NCBI GenBank assembly: GCA_021234155.1
Contig: JAJEKV010000061.1
Coordinates: 970,746-1,034,745, forward strand
Reading direction: 5' to 3'
Length of the DNA: 64,000 bases
Source: Isoetes taiwanensis
Taxonomy: Eukaryota; Streptophyta; Lycopodiopsida; Isoetales; Isoetaceae
Shown: piece by piece, positions 35,107-47,382 of the stretch
Layout: every line of letters begins with the position of its first letter
Numbering within the stretch: the first letter of the stretch is position 1
Made by a program: the position numbers and the translations under genes
The notes under the pieces: generated by a model
What the model was told of the DNA's origin: nothing
What the model saw: the letters and a program-made list of their open reading frames with translations, nothing else
Database searches by the model: none

Positions 35107-35466
35107 CACAGTCCATTGTCTGAATAGCCAGCGACCTTCTAACTGATTCACTGATTCACCTGGCAATTGCTTGAGCAAGGGAATTGATCCAAGGGAATCC
35201 ATCACTGCAAAAACAAACACAAAACTAATGAAGAGCATCATTGCGTCTCCAGCCGGATCACAGAGGGAACGTTACAGAGAGTATGGAAGCGTAAAAGAAA
35301 GAGCATTGTACTGTTTCTCATGATACTACAATAACACAGACCACTAAGAAACAAAGAAAGTGCAGAAAGAAAGACCTTCCTGAAGCTCTATGGATGTGCG
35401 CTCCATTTTGGAAGCCATAGAAGAAAAAGATGGGATCAACCATGCTCCGTCAAAGCCGTCCATCAT
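35107..35466 (-). CDS. Candidate two-exon gene piece, unknown function
   Basis: Exon 1 (35,466-35,376) starts ATGATGGAC and encodes MMDGFDGAWLIPSFSSM then ASKMERTSIELQE plus one base, ending at GTCTTTC. The intron ends TTTTTGCAG. Exon 2 (35,204-35,107) completes that codon and encodes VMDSLGSIPLLKQLPGE then SVNQLEGRWLFRQWTV, ending at GTAAGC. The 91-nt and 98-nt exons join in phase with canonical GT-AG borders and no stop, which is unlikely by chance. No further exon was identified and I do not recognise the protein. Confidence 0.4.
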
Positions 35467-38400
35467 AGCTGCTCACCATAGCTGTTCCAACACAGTTAGA
35501 AGCTTCCGATTCCTTTTCTGCAAAGGAGAATATATTTGTAAGAATCGAAACATAATAGAAGGAGATAAGGCAAATCTGAGACTGCATGCCTTCTCACCGT
35601 TTCTTCAAAAACGGCATATAGCTTTCAGATTTACACTGGCCCAGAACAAATCCTATATCCCACTCAAGAATGTACACAGGCAACATAGAAACCTATGCCA
35701 GCAATCTCCCGACAGGAATTTCTAAAACCACATCTAAACCTGGCCCTTTAGAATCCGCACTTGGAGCTGGAAGCCTGATCACCCTTTTGCACATCCATAG
35801 CCTGAAAGCCTTGCTTGTGTTTCTATTACTTGGTCTTGTATAAGACCCATTTCCTACACAGCTAAATCCAGCCAGAATACGGATACATCAAAACTTGGGA
35901 TCCATGAAGTGTCTTTTACCCATGCCTGCAGTCAAAGCAAACTGTATATAAGTTCAGTTCCAAGTTGGTTCCTTTATCTGCATAGATTAACCCTTTCAAT
36001 TTAAGTTCGTCTTTAAAGACTACACTTTAATGCCGTGTTTGTATTCCAATTCGGCTTTGCCTTCAAACTCTAGGGTGAGACATTATGTCTCACTATTGCA
36101 AGTGAAATGCCCTTCTTGCATTACACATTGGAGGACCTCCAACACTGTAGGACGTCCTATACTAAATGTTTATTTCTGGACCGTTGGTGTACTCCTTGGA
36201 AATTTGACTTAAGGAATCATAGAAAAAAGCAGCAATCATGCCAAAAAAAACTTGAAATGTGGGTTAGAAGTGATCTGCCTTCAAATGCTTAAGCTCCTTT
36301 CCTTGTTTCATAGCACTTACTACTCGAACAGCCTAGATTTCTTAATACTCAAACAGTTGCATGCACGCAATTTACTACCTGCAAGGAAATAAAACTAGTT
36401 AGCAATGGGCTTTTGCAATTCAACAAACAACTCACCAGCGTAGAGTTCCTGAAAGCTACCTTTCATTAAATGCATGTGGCATTATCAAAATTGGGGCTGG
36501 CATAACATATCTCAAAATTCCGTCCATTATCAATGTAACTGGCCACTGATATATTTCTGAAAGTGCAAAAACCAGGAGCCGCCTTTTGATTTAGGATTCT
36601 AAGATGAGCTTCTTTGGCAACTATTCGTTTTGGTTGTGCAACTATTTCAAGTATGCCACATCACAACACATCAAATATAACTAAAAGCTCCATTACAGTG
36701 CCTATGGATTTTCAATCCAACATGACAATGATTTAAGAAAACTACAAAGCGGTAGGCTTCTACAAAAACAAAGAGATAAAAGCGAAAGCTTACCGCGTGA
36801 ACTCTTAGAACAAAAATCGGGCGTCTTAGGGGCGCACTGGATCATATGTTCTCCATGTTTACACGATCCGTGTTGGGTATAAGCAAAAAAAAAAAAGGGA
36901 AAGTAAGAAGGAGACCAGATTATTATAATATAATAGAAAAGATATGGCAAAGCTTTGATAACCTCCACAGCACAATGGGGAATTACGGTGACTTGCCTAG
37001 GCTTGCCTAGGGTCGGTAGTTCCCATGGCCTTTGCAATAATTCCCGCAAATGGGCCTTGCAAAATGGGAATTCCAAATCAATGCCAATGTTTGTCAACTT
37101 GCCATATCCAAGCAAAAGATATTAACACCTGAAAAGATTGAAGTAAGAACAAACGTGCATGATATTCATGGGCATGCAAGGAATGATACACTAGAATTAA
37201 AATATCGATTATACTCGGGCATTTAACTCAAAAACATAAAGTAAGACTAGACGTTAAATTGACGTAGAAGAAAAAGAAACATTGTTGAAGGTGCCAACGC
37301 CATCTTAAAAGGTAAATGCACTCATGTATTTACTTACCACATCGATACAATACGGCCGGACCCAAAACATTTGTAATTAACACTTGAATAATCGAAGATA
37401 TAAAATACCAAGCTCGGTCGAAGGTGCCGAGAGCCGCCAATATTTGGGGCAGAGTAAGTGGAGAAAACTCCATGAAAATTTCGGGGTCACAACACTCTAT
37501 TTAGAGAGTATAGAAGAACATATCCAAGCGAACTCCAGTCCTTCAATAAAACGGATTGTACATATGAATATCTAGCATTATACGACTTGGGATGAATCAC
37601 TCTTTGCAAAGCATTGAAACACATCTCTTTGCTATCCGACTTCAATCTTCCTAGACTCGATCTTCGTTACCCACTATCTACAATACGATGAAGACATCGT
37701 GTCCATAGAAGTCTAAGAACCGTGCCTAGAGTAGCACACATCACGATCTATAATCAAAGGAGTCGAGAAACAACTTGCTTTGTAGCGCTAGCTAGTTAAA
37801 CCACGGACATTGGTAATCTTGCCCTATCGCATGACCAAGAAACATCATGAAGCATTAGCTATTTAATTTATTATTTAACTTCTTTTTTCAGATATATCTT
37901 GGCAGATGCATTAGCGTAAGAGCAAGCTATTATGCAAAGCACGAAATGGCAAGGTTACTCGCGGTACACAAAAAACAACCGCAGAGAATGTACAATCGAC
38001 TTAAAAATTTTTCCTTAGAATGGCAGGTTGAGTTTGACTATCTTGCACCTTGAATGCTTCAGCAAGAAGAACATCAAATATGTCTCCTTCCGTTAATTAT
38101 GTTTCCTTCTTATAGTTTCACACATAAACCGCCCAATTTTTGCGCAAATAAAGCAAAAAAAATGCACAAACAGCACACACGACCATGCGCTCTCATGGGG
38201 AAGACGACCATCACAAGAGGCGGGAATCAAAACACGGTCATGATGCAATCATGCTTTTGAATGAAACAAACCCGAAGCATATCATGAAAAAAAAGATCAA
38301 TGAACTTCACAAGAGTAACCAAAAAAGACAATCACACACAAAGGTCATACGTTTGGAAACGGGGAAAATATCGATACTAAAATAGAGCCAGCGAAGGGGT

Positions 38401-39829
38401 GCGAGCAATACCAACAGAAGGGTACGAGAGCAATACACCGATCAATGAGGTCCTTATCTGCGATTCGGGCATGTCGACACCCACATTTGCACCGGATCAA
38501 AAAATAAACTTGCCAAAAATTGGCCGGATGCGGGAGGGATTCGCTTAGTCCAAAGAAATATCGAAAGGCTCATCTATGATTGAAGCTCAAAATCAAGTTA
38601 TCGGCGGAGACGCCGAAAGTGCCTTCATATTACTGAAGAAGCTATCGCCTACGGTTCAAAACATAGGAGGGCACTAATCAATCCTTCGTATCCTTTAACC
38701 CGGCCGGACATCGTCGCGGCATCCGCTTTCGATGAGAACCCCAGAAGAAGCGCCGCCACTTTGCCCGACCGGGCGAAATGAGCAATGGTGAAAAAAAAAA
38801 TGTTAGACATCTATCCACCGAACGGCCGAGATAATGATATATACTTAATTGCTTGTGCCACTTCATCATCGGAAGGCGAAATGACCTTGTTACTAGATTC
38901 AACAGTCCATCGACTCCGCCATAGCCATCGCTAGAAGCGGAAGAAAAAAATTGCGAAGCTTTTGAAGCCTCCTCGCCTTTTTTCTTTTCTAAATGCCACA
39001 TCACAAGAAGACAATTAATTTGTTCTCAGAAACCTTATCTTATGGCATTAATTGCACTTAATATGGGTGGCCAAATCTCGCCATTGATCCGCACATTCAA
39101 CGGCCCGAAATCAAAAGCCCCAAATAAGGGGTTGATTGGGAATCATGACGTGGCTTCCTCTACCATCGGATCTCTAATAACTGGACCGTCCGGGACGAAC
39201 ACCTCGAAACAAGGGGGGGCAGCTTATATAATTGTATATATATAACAGATATATAGATAGATAGATCATGGATTGCTGGCTTTGCAAGTTCATGTTGTAT
39301 CTTGTTGCTACTTGTAGAGTGTATGGCATTGCAGAATTCTAATACATGAAGCCTGATCTATCTTCTTTTTGGCAATTTGGGTTTCTGCCTATGACTGAAC
39401 CTTTTTCACATCTTGTATCATGTTGGCTGCAGAATTGTTCTAGTCTGAATCATCCTAGGAGAAATTGACTACCTTGTCTGGTCAATTGTTTTTGTGAAGT
39501 TCTTTGTCAAAACACCCTTTCTTACCTAATGTCTGAGAACTTCTGATCTTGGTCATGACAAAGGCAAGCTGTTTGTGCAGTTATACAGATACTTTGGAAG
39601 ACATTGAATTGGATCAGGTATTCACATTTGACTAAATCTGAGCTTTATGGTTTCTTTATTTCACACACTTATGCTTGTTCTATGCAGGCGGAGGAGATGT
39701 TTGATGCAGCATTGTGTTACCTTCTATCTATCTATCTATTTCCGTTACCCATCATGCAACCATTGCACATCATTGTATTTATATTAAAACAATGCAGTTT
39801 TATCATCCTAGGCTTGTCTCATATAATTG
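35467..39829. other. No recognisable gene
   Basis: A long stretch with only short open frames and no family resemblance. The 36,702-37,115 and 38,678-39,004 minus-strand frames and the 37,384-37,575 plus-strand frame were examined and not assigned. There is a simple ATAG-type repeat at 39,250-39,268. Confidence 0.4.
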
Positions 39830-39958
39830 GATGACATGCACAAGTGTTTGCAAATTATAAAAAAGGGTTTCCAGTTTGATGCAGCAGTAGCAAATGCTCT
39901 TGTGGACATGTATGCAAAACGTGGTGTGATTTGGCAAATTCTAAAATTCTTTTTATAA
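39830..39958 (+). pseudogene. PPR repeat fragment
   Basis: The frame reads MHKCLQIIKKGFQFDAAVAN then ALVDMYAKRGVI, a standard PLS-type PPR unit (KGFxxDxxVxNALVDMYAKCG) with Cys changed to Arg. Only about 1.2 repeats are present. It is separate from, and opposite in orientation to, the PPR pseudogene at 1.9-3.2 kb. Confidence 0.75.
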
Positions 39959-40244
39959 CTTGAGTATGTGGTGCAGCACCATAGTTTTTTTTCAATGCGT
40001 TTATCTTGTTTTCTTTGTTTGATTTTGTTAGGGCCCGAAGGGCTCAAATTTTTTTTTTTAACTACCAACATATAACTAACAGTGACATTATTACTACAAA
40101 CCATTGCATCCAACACATTTAAATGAAAATCCCCCTCCCCTTTGGTTTGGGTGCATATTCACACGGGGGGTTACGTAGGGCAGCGAGAGCCCTTAAGAAC
40201 TTACAATACATGTACAAAATTAACACCATTAAGTACATTCCCTC

Positions 40245-40378
40245 AAATCTTATAGTATTTTGCAAACCTCAAGATACAGTATACAAAAACTTGTACAGGC
40301 ATACCCCACAAATGAGGATCGCTATGTATGGTCCAGATCTTGGAATAAAGGGCAAATATGCCCATCTGACAGCTCGGC
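40245..40378 (+). repeat. Dispersed repeat, uninterrupted copy (partner at 8,812-9,180)
   Basis: TTATAGTATTTTGCAAAC, TACCCCACAAATGAGGATCG, GGTCCAGATCTTGGAATAAA and GGGCAAATATGCC run without interruption. They match the split copy near 9 kb. Confidence 0.7.
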
Positions 40379-40830
40379 AACGACAAGCACCGTTATTAAT
40401 TTTCATTCAATCCCATATTTTCATGCAATCACGTTTCTTGAATTCCATTTTTTGTTCCATTGTTGTTTCATTTATATGGATTCGGTACATGTCCATTGCC
40501 ACGATTTGGCGATTCTTCTCTGATTTGCCTTCCAAAGTTTCTATCTCATCTATCTCATCTGATATAGGAGATAGAAACTTAGACATTTTAGAACAGAATA
40601 CCCAGGTAGATGACAATGTGAATTCAATTTGAATTACATTTGTGCAGCTTCTACATTACTCTTAGCATCATCTTCTAGATCAAGAAAGCCTCCAAGAAGA
40701 TTTTGGGTACGTCCAAGCAAACCACTGAAGGGGATAGTATTGATAATTATGCTTCGGACTGCCATCCCTCATTTGAGGATGAGTGCAATCTGTTCTACCG
40801 ATCCTTTGATACGTAAATTTGTCTAGTTGG
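40377..40830 (+). pseudogene. PIF/Harbinger transposase, N-terminal fragment
   Basis: HARBI1-type transposases cut and paste DNA at TWA targets. The plus strand encodes DIGDRNLDILEQNTQVD near 40,565. Then comes SRSRKPPRRFWVRPSKPLKG, the conserved Arg-rich RRxWVRP start of plant Harbinger transposases. After a frameshift, a DNYASDCHPSFEDE-type stretch follows. Homology passes directly into Copia sequence at about 40,835. The catalytic DDE domain is missing here. It is paralogous to 52,620-53,080 (-), 55,096-55,570 (+) and 57,404-57,870 (-). Confidence 0.75.
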
Positions 40831-40834
40831 TTCC

Positions 40835-41545
40835 TACTGTTAACACAACTATGTATATTGTAAACATGGTTCCAACCAAGGCTGTTGCAGACCAAGTACT
40901 CCCAGAAGAAGCCTAGACAAAAACTAAATTGTCTGCTGAAGATATGAAGGTGTTTGGATGCACAACCTATATTCATGTCAATAAAACGAGATCCGAGCAG
41001 GTAAATATTCCTCTGAGGGTTTACCTTGCATGTTTGTTTGGTTTGGGAACACCACGAAAGGGTACTAAGTGTACATTCCATCTTCTGAAAAAATCATTGT
41101 AAGGCACAATGTCAAATTTGATGAGCAGGTCTTTCGTTTGGTAAGATGAGAAGTATTGAATTGATAAGTCTCCACTTGGACAATCCTTTTCAAGGACCTT
41201 TTAACTTTACTTCCGATGATAGATGCTTTGATTTTGATCACATAGGACCTTTTAGAGTGCAACTTGGACATCCCTTTTGAGCCAGAATCTAAAAATGAAA
41301 CTATTGAGGCAGAGAATTAGCTAATGCTGTTGAGAATATCCTCTTGTGTTAGAAAACCTACTGAGAAAATGATGAATTACTTGTCCATCCATAATGTAAA
41401 AGGATCAGCCTACATAGCCTTGCACAACTCTGCCTCAAACGATGAACCATTGAATTCCTTTGCTGCTATAAGCAATCCTTTAAAATCTCATTGGCTTCAG
41501 GGTATGACAAAAGAATATGACTTTCTTATGAGCAATCCTTGACCT
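40835..41545 (+). pseudogene. Ty1/Copia pol fragment (integrase C-terminus to start of RT)
   Basis: Across frames: LSAEDMKVFGCTTYIHVNKT near 40,945 is the integrase C-terminal HLxVFGCxAYVH block. SEKIIVRHNVKFDEQVFRLV near 41,090 is the GAG-pre/integrase tail. SSCVRKPTEKMMNYL near 41,350 is the SSRxRKPT linker. SHWLQGMTKEYDFLMSNP near 41,500 is the WxxAMxxEYxSLxxN start of Copia RT. Stops and shifts are frequent. The fragment is fused to Harbinger sequence upstream. A near-identical copy of the composite is at 55,096-56,637. Confidence 0.82.
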
Positions 41546-41905
41546 TGGGGATGAGTGAGATGACACCTGTATTTAGAATTCTATCCAAAGCAGTGGACCG
41601 CCGAAAGTCACAAAAAGCATCATACACATCTGGCTCCAGCCATTCCCAATACTCCTGGAATAACTCAATCGGCAGTTTTGTATTGTGTTGCATTCACACA
41701 ACAATAGTTTGTCATATTTTACAAGTGTTATAAAGAGAGCATTGCTCTAAGTAATTAACTGCTTAAGCAATATTTGTTGACAGAAATATGCCTCAAATAA
41801 ATTATGCAATATGACTCAAAGTGGACCAACATCTGGAATTATCTGAGTATTTCAAAAGAAAGAATGTTCAAATAATTTCTTTTAAAATAAAAAAAGATGT
41901 CTATC

Positions 41906-44319
41906 AACCTTTTTAATTTGGGATTTGCCGATTTGGTAGAATTTTTTTTTGGTATTTTTTGTTGTGTGATATCACTATGATTTGGAGTTTTTCTGGCGGC
42001 TAAAAATAATTCCGGCTTACAAAAATTGGGATAACATTTTGTAGACATCGAAAATGGGATTGGATTTTGGCCGAATTAGGTATGCTTGCTGGTGGCGCTC
42101 TGCATGCTGGCCGGATTAGGATGGCCATGCGAAGTATTGAATGTATAAAAATTAGAGATCAAGGCAGACGGTGGACAAAAAAGTCAATTAAGCTTGCGTT
42201 TTCTGTGACTTGAGAGCAAAGGTCTGTCACTCTTCCTAATCAAGAACAATTTTATCTTTATTTTAGTATCTTTTAATGGGCATTGAAGATACAAATTGAT
42301 CAAGTTTACCCGATGAACTAGATTTTGGCTCTGAAAGGAGGTCAGTCGGCAAGAAATTTGTGATATATGCCTAGCTTCATATTTTCTGCACAAAAGCTTA
42401 CCTATTTCGATGTAAGAATAAGCTCTGCATGTCAATTCTTCTGCCATTCTAAATCGGTTTCTTTCAAAGGAAAGCAACCCTTTAGGAGGAACTGCTTAAA
42501 TTCGTCGTAGATGAAGATGAGAATGCGCATGGTAAGATTTTATTCAATGAAGGTGTTCATTTTTTATTTCTAGGCTCGGAATCTGCTCAAGATCTATATC
42601 TTTTGCTTGGTAGCCTTTGATAGTTTTCACTGGAATTAATTTATTGCAGGGTTTTTGAATATGTGCATTCTAGCTGTTTCAAGGTCTTTTTTATGCCAAA
42701 CAATGCCTTTGTTTCTCAGCTAGCTGAAGAAGAGGTTAGCTTCAATTACTTTTAAAACTGAACATAGCAAGGATAATTATTGTGAAGGATAATCATTAGG
42801 ATTGTTTTTCGCTTCTCTCAAAGATGGAGATCCTAATTTGGTACTATAATTTACAAGGTACTACATAAGATATTGCTCTATGGGTAGACTGGTATCTTTG
42901 CCATCATGCATGTTTTGATCTAATAAGATGAATGATGTTGCAGATCCTCATATCTGCTCACTTTTAATTTTGCATGCACTAGCTACTATTCGCAACAAGG
43001 CATTGAAATTTAAGAGTTCTTTGGGCATTATTTCTTATCTCGGCTGTACTACCCTAACTTGCAGTCTTAATAAATTGTTGGCCAGCCTCTTGAACTAGCA
43101 TTTCTGGGCAAGTTCATCTTTTATTAGTTTTAGGTGTACACTATATTTTGTTCTCCAACTTTTGTATATGCCTAATTGAAGCATCTGAAAGCTATGCCAT
43201 ATTTCTTGGGAATTTGTATCAAGATTTTTTATTCTTTCCATACAGGTGAGCAATAGTCCAGTTTCTAATCTCTCATTTTGATGTCAAGTTTGATCTCCTA
43301 CAAGTTCAAAAGCAATCTTTTGCAAGTTCATGATTGCCATGGTGTTGATCATTCAGGTGCACAAATTGATTTTCATAAGTTGTTCTAATGGTTCGCTTAT
43401 CACTCAAGCTAAAATCCTTTCTTTTCTTTTCTTCTTTTCCAGATGGACAAATCTCAATGCTCTTCAAAGCTCCATCGCATGATTAATCTACTTGAGCTTA
43501 ATCTTTAGTTATAAGCAAGTGAAGCAATAGGTCTGTGTCTCTTATTAACTTAGGGTTGCCTGTTTAATTTCTGCGCTGTTGATTTAGATCCATGTCCATT
43601 ATTTGTTTCAATACGAAATCATAGATCTAGGATGAAATCTACAGATATTGGACAAGAAGCAATCTGCTTACCAGTGCAAACTTAATAAATTACATGGACT
43701 GGATAGTTTCATCTCCAAAACTCATTCTCCGGGATGTCCTCTAGAGTTTGTTGTTCAAGAATATAATGGTTTGATCTCTATATTTGGTAGTACATGTTTG
43801 GATAGGCCATTTTGTATATAAAGTGGCCTATTGCATTTCTGTCATCCGCCAAAACGCTTTGATTCCTGTTATTAAATGCATGCACCTCCACATTCTGTTC
43901 TGTTGCTTTTATTAACACAAGTTGCTCAAATGCAAATCCCCAACACTTCTTCTTTCCCCCATTCCTGTTGTCCAGTTGCTGTAGTGCAGAGACAACTGGT
44001 GCATGAAGTATGTGAACATCCTATTTCTTGGATTTTTTATATGGTTGCCTTTTTTCTAGCAGGTAGAATCAGTTTTGCTGGCGTGGAACGGCCCAATTTA
44101 GATTTCATTAATACTTGGAAGGTCAATAGTTAGGTAAAACACGTACTTATCCTATTTTTGTGATAATTTGCATGTGTATTACGGTTAGGGTAGAATCCGT
44201 TTTTGTAGTTTGCTAACATCAAAGCAGCATCAAGTTCACATCTTTTGTAGGCACTTCGAAGGGCTATATAGAGGTAAGACATGTATTTGCTTATGGTGAT
44301 GCATTTATTGTTTTCTCAG
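41906..44319. other. No recognised gene; possible upstream AKR region
   Basis: AT-rich, with transcribed-looking pyrimidine-rich tracts but no assignable coding exons. The first exons of the aldo/keto reductase may lie here but were not found. Confidence 0.4.
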
Positions 44320-45006
44320 GTAGAGTTGTACGTGAAAATGGCATTCCCAGAGAAGAAATATTTATAACCACCAAACTTAGGAATCCTGACCATGGATATG
44401 AGGCTCCGCGTCTTTTAATAGGAGTCCAGCCGAATCGGAAATGGACTATGGTGAGCTTTTATGTGTGCATTCTTATTCTTAGAGCTTTTCTTTATTCATT
44501 AACTTAAAGACGGTGTCTTATGGAATAATGTAACAGTTGATCTGTATCTTATCATGCTCTTATGCCTCTTAAGATTGGAATCCTGGAGGGCTATGGAGGT
44601 ACTCCTTAAATCAGGTAAACCAAAGTCAATTGGAGTTAGCAACTATGGCATTCATCACTTAGAAGAGCTTTTTGATAATTCATCAGTACGCCATCTGTAA
44701 ACCAGGTAGGATTTTTAACATAAGCATATATGTTTGTGTTCATGTCATATCTTTATTTTCTACTGTCTTGACGCACAGATAGAAATCCACCCTTTAAATA
44801 CCAGACCACGTTTGGTCAAGTTCTATCAGGAACATGGAATTATTCTGGAAGCATATTCTCCTCTTACTACAGGAAAGCATCTTGCTAATCCAAATTTCCT
44901 AAAGGTTGAGTTTCCTCTATTCCGCATGACAATTAATGGTTTTGTGGTCCATACCTGTATAAACTATCACAGATTGCAGCAAAATACAATAACTCAGTCC
45001 CTCTAA
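44320..45006 (+). pseudogene. Aldo/keto reductase fragment, four exons
   Basis: AKR enzymes are NADPH-dependent carbonyl reductases with a TIM-barrel fold. Exon a from 44,320 (after TCTCAG) reads GRVVRENGIPREEIFITTKL then RNPDHGYE. Exon b, about 44,577-44,705, reads SWRAMEVLLKSGKPKSIGV then SNYGIHHLEELF. Exon c, 44,779-44,904, sits between GCACAG and GTTGAG and reads IEIHPLNTRPRLVKFYQEHG then IILEAYSPLT. Exon d from 44,973 gives IAAKYNNSVP and then a stop. The catalytic Lys region (TTKL) is present, but the Tyr-containing N-terminal exon and the IPKS cofactor-binding C-terminus are missing. Exon a runs off into non-AKR sequence after the DHGYE block, and exon b ends in a stop. A broken gene; family call firm. 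Confidence 0.85.
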
Positions 45007-45904
45007 TTTATCCAGATTTATTAGAATTGCCTGTCTATTATGTTCTTTTTTCCAACATTATGGCCCTCCTATATTTTAATATTCATGGCCTATCTCAAGA
45101 CCTATACCCTGTAGTAATGGGTGGTGATTCTGCCGAGAGAATGGAACAATGATGTCAGGTTCCCCTCAACTGCTGCTTTGCTTAGAACAGTAGGGAGATA
45201 TATTATGGCCCATGAAAGCTTCATTTGAAGTAGTATAGTCACTTGGGCAGATCATGGCCACATGCTATTTGAACTTTTGCTGCTGCTCAGGTGCTGAGAG
45301 GACCAGCAATAACTCTTACATGTAATATAATGTAGTCGTTCGATAGTTCATATGTACGGTTTTTTGAAAGCTTCCCAACATCTTCCATTTGCAGGGCATT
45401 CTACAGAAGGAGGTAGATGTGGTTTCAAATACCACAGATCTTGAGGCCATGTTTGATCGCTCTAATGCTGTAATTGCTTTTATAATATTTCATATGTTCT
45501 AAGAGACCTGTTTTCTTACTTAGCATTGGAGTTTCTACTCTAAGCATGCTTGAAGATCTCATCTAAGATTCGCTTTTATGATATTTCATATTGTTCTAAA
45601 AAACCCCTTTTTTTTTTACTTCGGATTGGAGTTTCTACTCTAAGATCTCTGTGATGGAAGTTAGTGTGGGAAAAGAAATAAGTGATCTGGCACTGATTTG
45701 GCATAGCCATATCGTTCTTATTTTGCTGTTGGTAAGATTATTTGAAGCCATTTCTTAGCCACCATACAGTTTGGCTTGCTATCTGAAGGTATTGCAGACT
45801 TTTGAAACTTCAATGAGCTTATCCCATATCATTTTGTGATGCATAATGTATACTTTTTTCATTGAGATAGGAACTTCAAATAAGCTTGATAAAATATTCT
45901 TTAG

Positions 45905-46042
45905 ATATTGGAAATGATGACAATGACGACAATAATAATAATAACAATAATAATAACGTTAACAATTATGATGCCCCTGATGCCCAGCGGAGGAGGAAAG
46001 GACTGAGAAATCAAATGACGGTTGCTCAGATTAGACAACTTT
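45905..46042 (+). other. Asn/Asp-rich low-complexity reading frame
   Basis: A DDNDDNNNNN-type run, encoded by AATAATAAT repeats, is followed by DAPDAQRRRKGLRNQMTVAQ and a stop. The basic tail is faintly like the end of Harbinger-associated proteins, but it is too short to call. Confidence 0.2.
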
Positions 46043-46148
46043 AATATTCCATAGGCATTCATAATAGTTGCATGTATCTTTATAGACCATAAAGTTGGAA
46101 AACAAAGTTATTAATCCAAGGCACAATTTGTGTACCACTTTTAGGATG

Positions 46149-46256
46149 TATAACAAACCTATTTTGTTTCATACGTGGAGCCAGCATAAAGCTATAAAAA
46201 ACTATAACAAACCTATTTTTTTTCATACGTGGAGCCAGCATAAAGCTATAAACAAG
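46149..46256. repeat. Tandem duplication, 54-bp unit
   Basis: TATAACAAACCTATTTTGTT with CATACGTGGAGCCAGCATAA at 46,149-46,202 repeats at 46,203-46,256 with one or two changes. Confidence 0.9.
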
Positions 46257-46759
46257 GTGCAAAGCACTGTGGATTGCCCCCAAAATGCTATTATGAATAA
46301 AGCTTTATAAATGTATCTTCATTATTTAAATTATTTAATTATTTTGAAAGTAGTATAGGAACATGGATGAATCATTTTGTTGCATATGTCTTTGTTTTTG
46401 CAATTTTAAGAGGTAAGTGGCCAATATCACGAAGATGTTATTTTTCCTGTTTCGATCCCGTGTTGACAATTCATGTGTGTTTTTTTTTTGTTTTGTTAAG
46501 GGTGATGCGTAACTTTTTTTTTTATGTTTAGATGTAGATTTTGAACATTATTTATTAGCATGTGTTTGTGTTGAATGGTTAAGTCCTTTGAGGTGTAGGG
46601 TTCGAGTTAGTGTTGAATAACATGAGTAACATATGGGATTTGAATTTTTAAAATCACGTAAAAGTAAATCATTTATATAAAAGTGTCTAGTTTTGCTTTA
46701 AAAGCAAAGATTTCTACAATTATTAAAACGCAGTGAAAGCTCATAGACGAGTGTTGATT

Positions 46760-47130
46760 GTCTAGTTGTTTTCGCACTCGATGATTACGTTCGACAATTG
46801 ATTTTGAATATCCCCTGTTGGATTTTGTTGAGATACTGCGTTCACCGAATTTTAGTGGCGATGTCATCATTTCATTATACAATTCTCCATCGTCCATTCC
46901 ATATGCTTTGTCAAGGAGTTCATTTCGGAAGAGTGCTTTGTATGCTTTGCCTGTATCGCTGTAGATGGAACCAGCAAGTGTTGGTACTGGCTTTGGATTT
47001 GCAGTTTCACATCGTGCGCAGTGTTTTTCTTCATACGTTTCAGCTGTGCAATGTGTACAAACGTATCGTATGCTATCGAAATTGTTAGTTTGTGCTTCAA
47101 ATTTGCCTTTGATCTGCGGGGCCATATGTC
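46760..47130 (-). pseudogene. Replication protein A large-subunit-like fragment (C-terminal zinc-ribbon OB domain)
   Basis: RPA70 binds single-stranded DNA. The minus strand reads IKGKFEAQTNNFDSIRYVC, then a CxxC...CxxC zinc ribbon (CTHC and CARC), then YSDTGKAYKALFRNELLD and KAYGMDDGELYNEMMTSP. This is the Rep_fac-A C-terminal domain order: ribbon inserted in an OB fold, then the helix before the trimer interface. N-terminal DNA-binding domains are not seen in frame. Plant Helitrons often carry RPA genes, so this could be Helitron cargo or a host RPA1 fragment. Frame disruption upstream suggests a pseudogene. Confidence 0.7.
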
Positions 47131-47382
47131 GATTATTATACCGAAATTACTTGCATATATTTGTGATTGGTACAATTGTTTGCTTACTGTTACGTCCTTG
47201 TTGTTTTTGACATGACTTGGATACACAATGTCTTTCATGCGTCGAATTGTTAATGTGTCGTTAGAAGGGCATATGTGAGATTTAAAGCAGGTTGCTTTTC
47301 GTTTGAATTTGTTGCTTCATTTAAAAGAATGGGATTGGAATGTAGAACTTAAAATTAGTCCAATGTGTTAGTACATCTTGGT

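Noticed and set aside
40123-40632. 169-codon plus-strand frame
   Set aside because: Its first part runs through a noncoding dispersed repeat. Only the last part reads as Harbinger sequence, so it is not one gene.
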